Shown here piece after piece: positions 42,653 to 52,211 of a stretch of DNA of 64,000 nt. The notes beneath the pieces were generated by a model. It saw only the letters and a program-made list of their open reading frames with translations. It made no database searches and was not told the origin of the DNA. Numbering within the stretch: position 1 is the first letter of the stretch; the number at the start of each line of letters is the position of its first letter. Both the position numbers and the translations under genes were made by a program. Origin of the DNA: Prevotellamassilia timonensis (GTDB taxonomy: Bacteria > Bacteroidota > Bacteroidia > Bacteroidales > Bacteroidaceae); assembly GCF_900106785.1 (NCBI RefSeq), contig NZ_LT629845.1, positions 247,025 through 311,024 of the forward strand, given 5' to 3'.

Positions 42653-44068
42653 TCAGTTCTCCTTTGGATTGAGGTCGAAAGGAAGCAGAGGCATATCGTC
42701 ATTACCATTATTAAATCTGTCGAAATCAGAAATATATGAACGGTCTTGGATGAGCTTATATTTCTCATATTCTCCATAAGCCTTTGCTCTTGCTTCATCT
42801 TGCGAAACAGTTCCTGCCGAAGGGTTTGCCTCATAGTCCATTGCCGCAAGGAACTGGGCAAGTCGCTTTCGCCAATTTTCCATTGTTGTAATGATATGGC
42901 GTTGGGCACGAGTCTCAGCAAGGTCAAGGAATGAAGTAGTTATGCCATTGAGTTGATTAAGTTCGGTATCCGACAAATAGTTTTTGGCAACAATTGTGTC
43001 AGACTTTTGTACTCTACCGTCTGGTGCTTTTTTCCATGTTGTAAGCCCCATGTGTGGTTGTTCGGCATCAGCTCTGTTAAAGACAATCTCTGCTGCGGTA
43101 TGATGTGTGACAGCCATGTGCATCATATTCTGCACCATCTTGAAGAACAATTTGGTACTTTCTGATTTTGCATCATAATCAGCACTACACTCTGCATATA
43201 CATCCGTTATCTTCTGATAGTAGCGACGTTCAGACGTCCGTATCTCACGGATGCGTTCCAACAAGTCGTCAAAGTAGTCCTTGCCGAAATGCTTGCCTTG
43301 TTTCAGGCGTTCGTCATCAAGTACATACCCCTTAATGATAAACTCCTTCAATACAGATGTAGCCCATATACGGAATTGTGTGGCTTGATAACTGTTCACA
43401 CGATAGCCAACGGCAATAATGGCATCAAGGTTGTAGAACAAAGGAGTACGTTCAACATCACGCACACCCTCAAGTTGAACTTGTTGAATTTTTCTACAAG
43501 TTGCCTCTTTTGTAAGTTCTCCACTTTCATAAATTTGAGAAAGGTGATAAGCAATCGTTGCTCGGTCTACGCCAAACAAATCTGCCATGCGTTTTTGCGA
43601 CATCCAAAATGTCTCGTTGTTGAATATCACTTCAATGCGGGTTTCACCTTGTGCTGTTTTATACAGTAATATGTTGGATTCCAGTGAGTTTCGGATAAGT
43701 TCTGTGGTAGAAACGGATTGCGAAAAATATTCTCTTGCTTGTTGCACCAGAGGTTTCTTTCCGTCTGCATTTTCAGCTATAATCATGCACGCCATACGAG
43801 ACAAACGGAATATGTTCACCTTTCTATATGCACCACTACCGAGCTTGACCATATCAACCGTTTGGTTGAAATGGTCATCAATCTTCATGCCTTTTTGATT
43901 GGCTACGGCAATTGCCTTATTTATGACATTTTGGAATTTCCAGTTAGTAGAATATCCCATAGCGTTGCACAGGTCGCGCGAACTCCAATATTCCTTGTTG
44001 TTTTCGTCAGTCCTGCGGATAGCATCAAACGTAGGACGCATTTCTGGTATATTATCTTTCTCAGCCAT
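42653..44068 (-). CDS. DinD-like / RhuM fusion protein
   Basis: A 471-residue protein made of two parts. Residues 1-130 (RPTFDAIRRTDENNKEYWSS, NWKFQNVINKAIAVANQKG, FRLSRMACMIIAENADGKKP) match the N-terminal region of DinD-like DNA-damage-inducible proteins. Residues about 140-450 (WMSQKRMADLFGVDRATIAY, FYNLDAIIAVGYRVNSYQAT, FRIWATSVLKEFIIKGYVLD) match the RhuM 'virulence protein' family. RhuM genes are often found inside type I RM operons but their function is unknown. The first part resembles KilA/BRO-type DNA-binding modules, which suggests DNA binding. It lies between hsdM and hsdS and is co-oriented. Confidence 0.83.
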   Translation of the reverse strand: MAEKDNIPEMRPTFDAIRRTDENNKEYWSSRDLCNAMGYSTNWKFQNVINKAIAVANQKGMKIDDHFNQTVDMVKLGSGAYRKVNIFRLSRMACMIIAENADGKKPLVQQAREYFSQSVSTTELIRNSLESNILLYKTAQGETRIEVIFNNETFWMSQKRMADLFGVDRATIAYHLSQIYESGELTKEATCRKIQQVQLEGVRDVERTPLFYNLDAIIAVGYRVNSYQATQFRIWATSVLKEFIIKGYVLDDERLKQGKHFGKDYFDDLLERIREIRTSERRYYQKITDVYAECSADYDAKSESTKLFFKMVQNMMHMAVTHHTAAEIVFNRADAEQPHMGLTTWKKAPDGRVQKSDTIVAKNYLSDTELNQLNGITTSFLDLAETRAQRHIITTMENWRKRLAQFLAAMDYEANPSAGTVSQDEARAKAYGEYEKYKLIQDRSYISDFDRFNNGNDDMPLLPFDLNPKEN

Positions 44069-44111
44069 ATAAAACGTTCTTCTAAAATTGTCCCAACCTG
44101 GTACAAAAAAT

Positions 44112-45668
44112 TCATTCTACCAATCCCAATTCCTTCAAATACCCTTCAATCTCCTTGTCAAGGTAGGCTCGTTTGGCTTCCAATTCCTTGATTTCTTTCA
44201 TGACAGCATGGATGTCGATAGGTTCTTCTTCCTCGAAAGTATCAACGTAACGAGGAATGTTGAGATTGTAGTCGTTCTCAGCCACTTCTTGCAGTGTGGC
44301 GAGATGGCTGTACTTTTCTATCTCCTTGCGCTCACGATAGGTGTCAACAATCTTCTTGATATGCTGCGTACGGAGCTTGTTCTGGGTCTTGACCTTTTCA
44401 AACTCTTTGCTTGCATCAATAAACAGAATGTTGTCATCCTCCTTACGGCATTTCTTGAATACCAAGATACAGGTCGGGATGCTTGTGCCATAGAATATGT
44501 TGGCAGGAAGTCCGATGATGGCATCCACATAGTTCTTCTTCTCGATGAGGAAACGGCGGATAACGCCCTCGGCATTGCCACGGAACAACACGCCATGAGG
44601 AGCGACACAAGCCATTGTACCACCCTCATTAAGGTGGTAAATCATGTGGAGAATAAAGGCATAGTCGGCAGTCTTGCGTGGTGCCAAGCGTCCTGCCTTG
44701 CTGAAACGATCATCGTTGTTGAACTTATCGGCAGCACTCCATTCAGCAGAGAAAGGAGGATTTGCTACCACAGCGTCAAACTGTGTATCGCCAAAAGCAT
44801 CAGCCTCCAAGGTATCGCCATTCTCTATGCGGAAGTTGCTGAACTTTATGCCATGAAGAAGCATATTCATACGAGCCAAGTTGTAGGTCGTAGGGTTCTT
44901 CTCCTGTCCGAAAATCTCGTTTGCATGACCGATGTTTGCTGCACGTAGCAACAGCGAACCACTACCACAAGTTGGGTCATAGACATTGCGCAGACGAGCA
45001 TGACCGATGGTTACGATCTCTGCCAAGATACGGCTTACTTCCTGAGGAGTGTAGAACTCACCAGCTTTCTTGCCAGCACCTGCGGCAAATTGGCTAATCA
45101 TATACTCGTAGGCATCACCGAGAATATCAATCTCTTGCGATGCTTCCACACCAAAGTCAATATCATCAAGTGCAAGAAGCACATTGCTGACCAAAGTATT
45201 CTTGTCATCGGCAGTTTTGCCCAACTTGGGTGAAGCAAGGTCAATGTCAGAGAATAGACCGCCAAAGTCCTCTTCGCTGTCCTGTCCGAGGGTACTGTCC
45301 TCAATACGCTTCAATGAGCGTTCGAGCATCGGCAGAATATTCTCCTTTCTCTTAATGCTCTCAATGACAGACGAGAACAGGAAGTTTGGTTCAATGAAGT
45401 AGCCGATGTTCTCCAGACATTCGGTCTTGACGCCCTCCTGAAGTTCTTCTATATCTTCGTCTTTCTCCATTGCCCAGAGTTCCTTGAACGTAACTTCATC
45501 ATCCACCAATGCGTCATTGGCGTGTTTCTCTATCTTCTCCGACAAATACTTGTAGAAGATAAAGCCAAGGGTGAAATACATGAAGTCACTGGCAGACATA
45601 TTGCCACGCAGTTTGTTAGCGACTTCCCAAAGTTGGTCACGGAGTCTCTGTTGTAATTCTTCGCTCAT
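44112..45668 (-). CDS. hsdM: HsdM, type I DNA adenine methyltransferase subunit
   Basis: A 518-residue N6-adenine methyltransferase. An N-terminal helical domain (LRDQLWEVANKLRGNMSASD, YLSEKIEKHANDAL) is followed by the SAM-binding motif VYDPTCGSGSLLLRAANIG near residue 228 and the catalytic NPPFSAEWS near residue 299. HGVLFRGNAEGVIRRFLIEK and VDAIIGLPANIFYGTSIPTC are further family marks. It forms M2S with HsdS to protect host DNA, and M2SR2 cuts unmodified DNA. It lies 22 nt after the four-helix-bundle gene in the operon. Confidence 0.96.
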   Translation of the reverse strand: MSEELQQRLRDQLWEVANKLRGNMSASDFMYFTLGFIFYKYLSEKIEKHANDALVDDEVTFKELWAMEKDEDIEELQEGVKTECLENIGYFIEPNFLFSSVIESIKRKENILPMLERSLKRIEDSTLGQDSEEDFGGLFSDIDLASPKLGKTADDKNTLVSNVLLALDDIDFGVEASQEIDILGDAYEYMISQFAAGAGKKAGEFYTPQEVSRILAEIVTIGHARLRNVYDPTCGSGSLLLRAANIGHANEIFGQEKNPTTYNLARMNMLLHGIKFSNFRIENGDTLEADAFGDTQFDAVVANPPFSAEWSAADKFNNDDRFSKAGRLAPRKTADYAFILHMIYHLNEGGTMACVAPHGVLFRGNAEGVIRRFLIEKKNYVDAIIGLPANIFYGTSIPTCILVFKKCRKEDDNILFIDASKEFEKVKTQNKLRTQHIKKIVDTYRERKEIEKYSHLATLQEVAENDYNLNIPRYVDTFEEEEPIDIHAVMKEIKELEAKRAYLDKEIEGYLKELGLVE

Positions 45669-45690
45669 GTTAAGTATTAAGTTTTAGTGA

Positions 45691-46065
45691 TTAGTGATTA
45701 AGTTTGCTTTGTTGCATTTTTCCTTTAATTGTTTTTATAGAGGATGTCAATAGTTTGATTAATTCCTCTGCATCACTATAAACACTATCAAATTCATTAT
45801 CTTTTAAATATTCACTCTCATGTAATAATTCTAACCAATAAATGGTTTCACTCGTTTCTTTCTGCGAGATAGACAATTTCGCAACAAAATCTGCTTCGCT
45901 TTGTCCGTAAAAGGCTTCGGCAATGTTTGCTCCAATACTTGTACCACTTCTAAGTAATTGTTTTGAAAGAACGTATTCTTTCTTTTCTTCACATAAATAC
46001 TTGTACAAGCGTATAACCCTTAGTGCAAAAAGCTTGTTCTTATCTTTTAATATACTTTGCTTCAT
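45691..46065 (-). CDS. Four-helix-bundle protein (23S rRNA IVS-type)
   Basis: A 124-residue protein. LFALRVIRLYKYLCEEKKEY, LSKQLLRSGTSIGANIAEAF and FVAKLSISQKETSETIYWLE follow the four-helix-bundle family often encoded in rRNA intervening sequences and, in Bacteroidetes, beside many unrelated genes including RM operons. The molecular function is not known. It is placed between hsdR and hsdM with short gaps and the same strand, so it is probably part of the operon. Confidence 0.85.
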   Translation of the reverse strand: MKQSILKDKNKLFALRVIRLYKYLCEEKKEYVLSKQLLRSGTSIGANIAEAFYGQSEADFVAKLSISQKETSETIYWLELLHESEYLKDNEFDSVYSDAEELIKLLTSSIKTIKGKMQQSKLNH

Positions 46066-46120
46066 AATCCATTTTTTAGTTTTATGTTTTAGTGAATAGA
46101 TACTAAGTGGTTGCAGTGCA

Positions 46121-46193
46121 ACACTTAATCACTTATCACTAACACTTAATCACTTATCACTGACACTTAATCACTTATCACTAACACTTAATA
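46121..46193. repeat. 21-bp tandem repeat at the end of hsdR
   Basis: ACACTTAATCACTTATCACT(A/G) occurs three times with a partial fourth copy. The hsdR stop (46188-46190) lies inside the partial copy, so slippage could change the gap to the next gene but not the protein core. Further AGTGATTAGTGATTAAG near 45684-45702 is related. Confidence 0.85.
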
Positions 46194-49049
46194 CATAGAA
46201 AATGTTCTTATAATCGAACGCAGTTTGTTGAGTATTCTTGTCAATGCCTTGCGCTTCTTTATCAGTCCCAGGTGTTTCTCTTTCAGTGCCTCTTGTATGA
46301 TTTCAGGCTGTTCCTTCTGTAGGTAGTCATATTCAGATAGGTAGTGATTGAGCACGGATGCATCCAAATCCTCTTCCTTGGCAAGTGTATTTACAGCATT
46401 GTTGCGCTCTGTTACGATGTAGTTATTCAACCGTTCTTCAAGGTCGCTTGTACCATCAGCCTTTTGTTTGCGAACCATGAAATTGTCACGGTCATCATCC
46501 ACATTCTTCTGGATAAATCCGTCAATGAGTTTTGCTTTACTGCGAAGTTCAACATCCTTAATCATTGTGTCGATGATGTGCTTACGCCTCTCTTCGTAGT
46601 CCTCACTGTATGGATTGAGGTCTGCAATCAACTCCAAGATATAGGCAACATTGATAATATCACTATGCAGGAGTTCCAAGCAAAAATCAATATCGCCCAT
46701 ACCAGTTGCGACTTCTTCATGAGGGCTTGGTTCACCAACCATGCTTAGGTCTTCCTCTGGAATTTGATAACCTTTCTTTAGATCATCGTTCTTGACAGCA
46801 AACGAATCGTATATATCAAGATACTTGCTGCGGAAGTCCATAAACTGTTGTTCTGTCATTCCGAGGTCGGGAGCATCCTCTTCAAACTCATCATACACTT
46901 GTATCTCTGCGTGTTTTTTGATGATGTCACGGAAAGCGAGGATAAACTGCTTCTTGTCGTCCTCACTTTGCAAATAGTCCACAAAATGAGGTTCGGGATA
47001 ATGCTCCAAGAAGTCCTTTGTCAGTTCTTGATAGTGGGTTTTAACATCATCAAATGGTGGGCGCACAATATCTTCAAGATTATTGCTGTTGCTGAAAAGT
47101 TTGATAGACTCGTCCACCTTGCTTTTCAAGTCACGGAAGCAAACCACCTTACCGAAACGCTTCTTCTCGTTCAACACACGGTTGGTACGACTGAACGCTT
47201 GTAATAATCCGTGATACTCCATGTTTTTGTCAACATAGAGAGTGTTGAGTTTCTTGCTGTCAAAGCCAGTTAGGAACATACCGACAACCAAGCAGAGGTC
47301 AAGAGGCTTCATGTCTGCTTTCTTTTTCTTCATGCGAAGGTTGATATCGTCATAATACGCACGGAAGTTCTCGGTAGTGAAACTTGTGCCATACATATTG
47401 TTATAGTCATCCATGATGGCTTGCAGTTCGTCTGCCTCGCCTGTACTTTCGCTTGCAAAACCGCCAGTGTTCATACCGGTCTGCTCATCGTCTTGACAAC
47501 TGTTGGCTGCATATGTGAAGACCGCCCCAATCCTGATCTTCGGATTGAGGCTCTTGAATATCTTGTAGTAACGGATTAGCATCGGCACTGACTGCACGGC
47601 AAACAATGCGTCAAACTCTCCATCGAATGTTGACTTATTGAAATTATTAAGGATAAATTTTGCTATCTCCGTCATGCGGTCTTGGTCGGCATTATCCACA
47701 TCCTCATTGCCGTGGTAATACTCCACAAGAAAACCAAGCACATTTTCATCGGCAATGGCATCCTTTATCAAATATTTGTGAAGACAGTTGCCAAAGATTT
47801 CTTTTGTGGTATGTCCGTCCACCGCATTCTCAACAAAGATAGGTGTGCCTGTAAAGCCGAATATCTGTGTATTGTCGAAGAACTTTACGATGTTCTTGTG
47901 GCAATCTCCGAAATGGCTTCGATGACACTCATCGAATATCATCACGATGCGAGAATGACGTATTTCTTCTATACGACTGCTATACCACTGCCTGCTGACA
48001 GCTGCATTAAGTTTCTGAATGGTGGTAATAATGATCTTTGAATTACTGTGCAGACGCTTCACCAGTTCGTCTGTGTTGTCGGTACTGTCAACGGCACCAG
48101 GCTCAAAGGCCTCGTATTCGGCTTGCGTCTGCGTGTCAAGGTCGTGGCGGTCAACCACAAACATCACCTTATCCACATCGTCCAACTCCGATACAAGTTG
48201 GGCTGCCTTGAATGATGTCAAGGTCTTTCCTGCACCTGTTGTATGCCAAATATAACCGTTATCGTTGGAGTTTTCTACACGGTCGAGAATCTTCTCCACT
48301 GCATAGAACTGATAAGGGCGAAGCACCATCAGACATTTGTCTCCCTCATGCAATACAATGTACTTGCCAATAATCTTGCCCAACGTACACTTGTCGAAGA
48401 ACACAGTGGCAAACTTCTCCAAGTCGTTGAAAGGCATATTGGCTGCATCCGTCCAGTTGAATGTGAACTTATATCCGCTATTCGGATTATTTGCAAAATA
48501 GCGAGTGTTCACACCATTAGATATGACAAACAACTGGATGTAATCAAACAGTCCATGGAAAGAAGTTTTGTGATAGCGTTGTATTTGGTTGTATGCCTGT
48601 TTCAACTCTACGCCTCTACGCTTCAGTTCTATCTGAACCAAAGGCAGACCATTGATAAGTATCGTCACATCGTAACGACACTTCTTTCTACCTTCAACCG
48701 TAATCTGATTGGAAACTTGAAACTCGTTCTGACACCAGTGAGTGCGGTTCAAGAACTCCACCCACAGGCGTTCGCCGCTTTCCAGTTCAAGCGGAAAGAG
48801 GTCACGCAGTTTCTTTGCCTTTTCAAAGCGAGTGCCACCTTCAAGATAGATAAGTATCTTTTCAAACTCAGCCTCCGTAAACTCAGTGCGACCAAGTTCT
48901 TCCAATTTCTTCTTGTTGTGTTTCTCCAACTGTTTCTTGAAATTGGCAGACAGGTTCTTCTCCTCTTCAATATGAACATACTCGTAGTTCATCTTTTGAA
49001 GAGTATCTATAAGTCCGTTTTCGAGGGCTGCTTCACTTTGTACAGGCAT
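46188..49049 (-). CDS. hsdR: HsdR, type I restriction endonuclease subunit
   Basis: A 953-residue motor and nuclease subunit. The N-terminal nuclease domain contains VQIELKRRGVELKQAYNQI (conserved E-x-K) after CRYDVTILINGLP. The SF2 translocase has Walker A TTGAGKTLTSFKAAQLV near residue 268, DEAD-like MIFDECHRSHFGD near residue 371, FGFTGTPIF, and motif VI region LLQAFSRTNRVLN. The C-terminal helical part binds HsdM. It translocates DNA with ATP and cuts between sites lacking methylation. The gene is intact. It leads the operon on the minus strand with XRE-type gene upstream. Confidence 0.96.
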   Translation of the reverse strand: MPVQSEAALENGLIDTLQKMNYEYVHIEEEKNLSANFKKQLEKHNKKKLEELGRTEFTEAEFEKILIYLEGGTRFEKAKKLRDLFPLELESGERLWVEFLNRTHWCQNEFQVSNQITVEGRKKCRYDVTILINGLPLVQIELKRRGVELKQAYNQIQRYHKTSFHGLFDYIQLFVISNGVNTRYFANNPNSGYKFTFNWTDAANMPFNDLEKFATVFFDKCTLGKIIGKYIVLHEGDKCLMVLRPYQFYAVEKILDRVENSNDNGYIWHTTGAGKTLTSFKAAQLVSELDDVDKVMFVVDRHDLDTQTQAEYEAFEPGAVDSTDNTDELVKRLHSNSKIIITTIQKLNAAVSRQWYSSRIEEIRHSRIVMIFDECHRSHFGDCHKNIVKFFDNTQIFGFTGTPIFVENAVDGHTTKEIFGNCLHKYLIKDAIADENVLGFLVEYYHGNEDVDNADQDRMTEIAKFILNNFNKSTFDGEFDALFAVQSVPMLIRYYKIFKSLNPKIRIGAVFTYAANSCQDDEQTGMNTGGFASESTGEADELQAIMDDYNNMYGTSFTTENFRAYYDDINLRMKKKKADMKPLDLCLVVGMFLTGFDSKKLNTLYVDKNMEYHGLLQAFSRTNRVLNEKKRFGKVVCFRDLKSKVDESIKLFSNSNNLEDIVRPPFDDVKTHYQELTKDFLEHYPEPHFVDYLQSEDDKKQFILAFRDIIKKHAEIQVYDEFEEDAPDLGMTEQQFMDFRSKYLDIYDSFAVKNDDLKKGYQIPEEDLSMVGEPSPHEEVATGMGDIDFCLELLHSDIINVAYILELIADLNPYSEDYEERRKHIIDTMIKDVELRSKAKLIDGFIQKNVDDDRDNFMVRKQKADGTSDLEERLNNYIVTERNNAVNTLAKEEDLDASVLNHYLSEYDYLQKEQPEIIQEALKEKHLGLIKKRKALTRILNKLRSIIRTFSMY

Positions 49050-49087
49050 ATCTCATCTTTTTTATCGTTATACTTATAAGAACATGG

Positions 49088-49360
49088 TTATTCATTCGTT
49101 TGCAGAAAATGAATATCCAAGGCATTCTCTATTTTGCTTATGACTTCAAGCGAAAGATTCTCATGCCCTTTCAAGATTTTTGAAATGTACTGTTGAGTGC
49201 AATTCATTTTCTCTGCCAATATCTTTTGAGTCATTCCAAGTTCCTTCATTCTTGCTGACATGATATTGGCTATCATCTGCGAATGGTTAAACCAAGATTT
49301 TTCTTCTTGGCTCATTTGTGTTCCTGCATTTTGAATAGGAGATATTGTTTCCTTTATCAT
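49088..49360 (-). CDS. XRE-family helix-turn-helix regulator
   Basis: A 90-residue protein from the ATG at 49360. The longer frame to 49447 adds residues with no similarity. The HTH is in MKELGMTQKILAEKMNCTQQ, then YISKILKGHENLSLEVISKIENAL. A short N-terminal part (QMSQEEKSWFNHSQMIANIMS) precedes it; antitoxins of the HigA type share this size and layout, but no toxin gene is adjacent. It is 38 nt upstream of hsdR and may regulate the RM operon, as controller proteins do in other systems. That role is inferred from position only. Confidence 0.78.
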   Translation of the reverse strand: MIKETISPIQNAGTQMSQEEKSWFNHSQMIANIMSARMKELGMTQKILAEKMNCTQQYISKILKGHENLSLEVISKIENALDIHFLQTNE

Positions 49361-49643
49361 CTTAGACGTATTTCGCTTTGTGCCTTTTATATTATGGCTA
49401 ATGCCATTTCGCCAACAAAGATAACTGATTCTTACGAGAAGGTACAACTATAGGGTTGTTCTTTTGCATAAATGATACAAAATTGTGCAAGCGCCCGCAA
49501 AACAGTCTCTCTTTTTGATGGCAATTTTGAACGTCCCTAAGTGTAAGGTCTATATTCTGCAGGCGGCGATGTAAGAAGGCATGAGGCAGCAGCAGCGACA
49601 GCCGTGTGCGCAAGGATTTTTCACAAAATGCGCATAATTCTTG

Positions 49644-49671
49644 TTTGTGTGCAAAATTGTTTGTACTTTTG
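49644..49671 (+). promoter_or_regulatory. Promoter of the FadL-like gene
   Basis: TTTG (49644-49647), 16 nt, TACTTTTG (49664-49671), 30 nt before the ATG. Spacing is short of the usual 19; a TTGT at 49641 would give 19. Confidence 0.55.
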
Positions 49672-49701
49672 CCGACGTTTAGAACAAGAAAAAGGAAAAT
49701 A

Positions 49702-51309
49702 ATGAAAAAATCAATCCTTACAGCTGCGCTTGCACTGAGCGCCGCCACAGCAGCTCAGGCTGGTGGCTATCTGACAAACACCAACCAGAGTGTGAGCTTT
49801 CTCCGCAATCCGGCACGCGATGCCGCCATTGCCATAGACGGTGCTTATGCCAATCCCGCAGGTTTGGGATTTATGTCGACAGGCTGGCATTTGGGCTTTG
49901 ACCTGCAGAGTGCCTACCAAACACGTAGCGACAATACATACTTTGCACCATTTGCCCTTGGCACCGTAAACGGTGTGGCCAATGGTAGTGACGGTTTTAA
50001 GAAATTTGAGGGTAAGGCCAAGGCGCCTGTAATCCCTTCGTTCGATTTGGCCCGTGTGGGTGAAAAGTGGTTCGCGTCATTCCACTTTGGCATTACCGGT
50101 GGCGGTGGCAAGTGTAAGTTTGCCGATGGTTTGCCTTCATTTGAGAGCCAGGTGGCCATGTTGCCCGCTTTGATTGGCGCTGTAACTGGCGACCCCAATA
50201 TTGTCACAGGTTATAGAATGGACACCCACATGCAAGGACGCCAGTATTACTTTGGTGGCCAGTTTGGTGTGGGCTACAAAATCACTCCCAATTTTAATGT
50301 CAGCGTAGGTGGACGTGTGGTCTATGCACAGTGTAACTATTATGGCTATGTGCGTAACATCAGTGTGCATGTGACGGACCCGAACTTAGTATCTTTGGCG
50401 GACCAGCAGGGCTTTGTATCTGCAACCAAGTTCTTTGAATCTCAGAATATGCCCGACTTTGCATCGGTTGTGTCGGACAAGGAACTTAACTGCGACCAGA
50501 GCGGTTGGGGATTTACCCCCATCATCAGTGCCGACTACAAGGTGGGCAAGGTAAACCTCTCGGCACGTTACGAATTTAAGACAAAGTTGCGCCTTAAAAA
50601 TCAAACGGGTATGAACACCAGCGGCCTTGAAGAGTATGACGACGGGGTCAAGGTAAAGGCTGACATTCCGGCCATACTGGCATTGGGCGCACGCTACGAA
50701 GTGCTTGATAACTTGCGATTGAACGCAGGCTTCCACTATTACTTTGACAAACAAGCCACACAGCACAACGACAGACACAACTCTCTGAAAAAGGGTGGTT
50801 GGGAATTGCTGGCCGGTGCCGAGGTAGATGTGGCACCCCGCTGGACAGTGAGTGCCGGTTGGCAAACAACCAACTATGGCCTTGGCGATAACAGCCAGTT
50901 TATCAGCGACATGAGTTTTGTAACCAACTCTAACTCGCTGGGTATTGGTGCCCGTTTCCAACTGCGCAAAAAGGTGGCTCTGAATATTGCCTACTTCAAG
51001 ACCTTCTACAAGCATTACGAACGTCAGCACAGTGACTTCTATAATATCAAGGGTAATTTTGGCAAAATGCTTAAGCCCATGGGCGATCAGTTGAGTGCCG
51101 CGGCTACGCAAATTGGTACAGCGTTGGCTAACCCGCAGTTGCCAGCTGAGCAGCGAGCTGCATATCAGGCCCGACTGGGACAAATACAGGCAGAGGGTGT
51201 AGCTTTGCAGAATATTCAGACGGGGTTGGCGAATTACAGCACGGTAGGCTCTGACAACTTCCACCGCAGCAACGACGTGTTCGGTTTGGGACTCGAAATC
51301 GATTTCTAA
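49702..51309 (+). CDS. OmpP1/FadL/TodX-family outer membrane transporter
   Basis: A 535-residue protein from the ATG at 49702, opening the signal peptide KKSILTAALALSAATAAQAG. The beginning of the mature part, RNPARDAAIAIDGAYANPAG, is the conserved hatch region of FadL-type porins, followed by a barrel with alternating aromatic strands and the closing GLGLEIDF. An Ala/Gln-rich helical insert (about residues 460-510, QLSAAATQIGTALANPQLPA) near the C-terminus is unusual and probably extracellular or periplasmic. FadL proteins carry hydrophobic compounds across the outer membrane. The substrate here is unknown. Confidence 0.88.
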   Translation: MKKSILTAALALSAATAAQAGGYLTNTNQSVSFLRNPARDAAIAIDGAYANPAGLGFMSTGWHLGFDLQSAYQTRSDNTYFAPFALGTVNGVANGSDGFKKFEGKAKAPVIPSFDLARVGEKWFASFHFGITGGGGKCKFADGLPSFESQVAMLPALIGAVTGDPNIVTGYRMDTHMQGRQYYFGGQFGVGYKITPNFNVSVGGRVVYAQCNYYGYVRNISVHVTDPNLVSLADQQGFVSATKFFESQNMPDFASVVSDKELNCDQSGWGFTPIISADYKVGKVNLSARYEFKTKLRLKNQTGMNTSGLEEYDDGVKVKADIPAILALGARYEVLDNLRLNAGFHYYFDKQATQHNDRHNSLKKGGWELLAGAEVDVAPRWTVSAGWQTTNYGLGDNSQFISDMSFVTNSNSLGIGARFQLRKKVALNIAYFKTFYKHYERQHSDFYNIKGNFGKMLKPMGDQLSAAATQIGTALANPQLPAEQRAAYQARLGQIQAEGVALQNIQTGLANYSTVGSDNFHRSNDVFGLGLEIDF

Positions 51310-51332
51310 TACGCCACATATATCTATATATT

Positions 51333-51388
51333 AGTTTCGGATTTAATCAAGGTTTGACTTTAGGTCAGCTTTGATTAAATCCGAAACT
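51333..51388. repeat. Intergenic palindrome, AGTTTCGGATTTA family (perfect 18-bp arms)
   Basis: AGTTTCGGATTTAATCAA (51333-51350) pairs with TTGATTAAATCCGAAACT (51371-51388), between convergent gene ends. Likely a bidirectional terminator. Confidence 0.88.
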
Positions 51389-51411
51389 TTTGTTTTTTGG
51401 AGAGAAAGAGG

Positions 51412-51978
51412 TCAGTCGGCAGAAATAGCGTCTTGTGTCGAACTGTTCCATTGCGCTGGCAGATGGTCGATGGCGATGTGGCGCACCTCGGCATTCTGCA
51501 TGCGTGGAATGTCGCGTATTTCGCAGTGGGCAAAGGCCGCCTGTATGGTGCGGTTGAACAAACCGTGGCCTATGGCCAACACCGACTGATTGTGATACAC
51601 CTTATATATATAGGTAATAAAACGCTTGGCACGCTCAAACATGGCTTGCACGCTTTCGGCATCGTCGGGCATCTGGCTGCTGCGGGCTATGGTGATGGGA
51701 GTGCCGGTAAAACTCCCCCAATCGCGCTCGCGAAGCAAGGGGCATGGGCTGAGCGGCAGATGCAATCCGCCATTGATGATGTCGGCCGTGTCGAGCGCGC
51801 GTTGCAGGTCGCTCGTCAGCATGACGTCGAAAGCGGTGTGTGCGGCAACCAACTTGTCGCGCAGTTCGGCAGCCTGCTCGCGTCCGCGTGCAGTAAGGTG
51901 GCCGGGCATGAGGCCTTGAAGTATTTGGGCCACGTTCTCTTCGGTTTCGCCGTGGCGCGCTAAATATAAATGTGTCAT
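51412..51978 (-). CDS. Histidine phosphatase family protein
   Basis: A 188-residue phosphohistidine enzyme. It opens THLYLARHGETEENVAQILQ with the catalytic RHGE. The second Arg is in VMLTSDLQRALDTADII, the acid is in LLRERDWGSFTG, and the second His is in SVLAIGHGLFNRTI. It is the size of the cofactor-dependent phosphoglycerate-mutase-like phosphatases, whose substrate is often unknown (PhoE- or CobC-like). Stands alone. CAAATTTA at 51999-52006 is a likely -7 box on its strand. Confidence 0.9.
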   Translation of the reverse strand: MTHLYLARHGETEENVAQILQGLMPGHLTARGREQAAELRDKLVAAHTAFDVMLTSDLQRALDTADIINGGLHLPLSPCPLLRERDWGSFTGTPITIARSSQMPDDAESVQAMFERAKRFITYIYKVYHNQSVLAIGHGLFNRTIQAAFAHCEIRDIPRMQNAEVRHIAIDHLPAQWNSSTQDAISAD

Positions 51979-52211
51979 TCGCTTGGCTTTGAATGCTGCA
52001 AATTTACAAATAACTCCGTAATGCTGAATAATATGACTATTTGTAATTATTGTAATGAATTAAAGACTTTTATGTGCGGATAAGTATGTATAAAATGGCA
52101 AAACGAAAACAATAAAGCTTTTTTGTAAGAAAAATGTTCGTAGTGACGTTGGTATTTGCTCGAAATGTTATATATTTGCACCCGAATTAAGGATTCAAAC
52201 ACAAAGCAGCG

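Noticed and set aside
48243..49079. 278-residue frame antisense to hsdR
   Set aside because: hsdR on the minus strand carries complete nuclease and helicase motifs here, so this is a shadow.
50386..51264. 292-residue frame antisense to the FadL-like gene
   Set aside because: The plus strand encodes a clear signal peptide and FadL hatch. The opposite frame has no recognisable domain.
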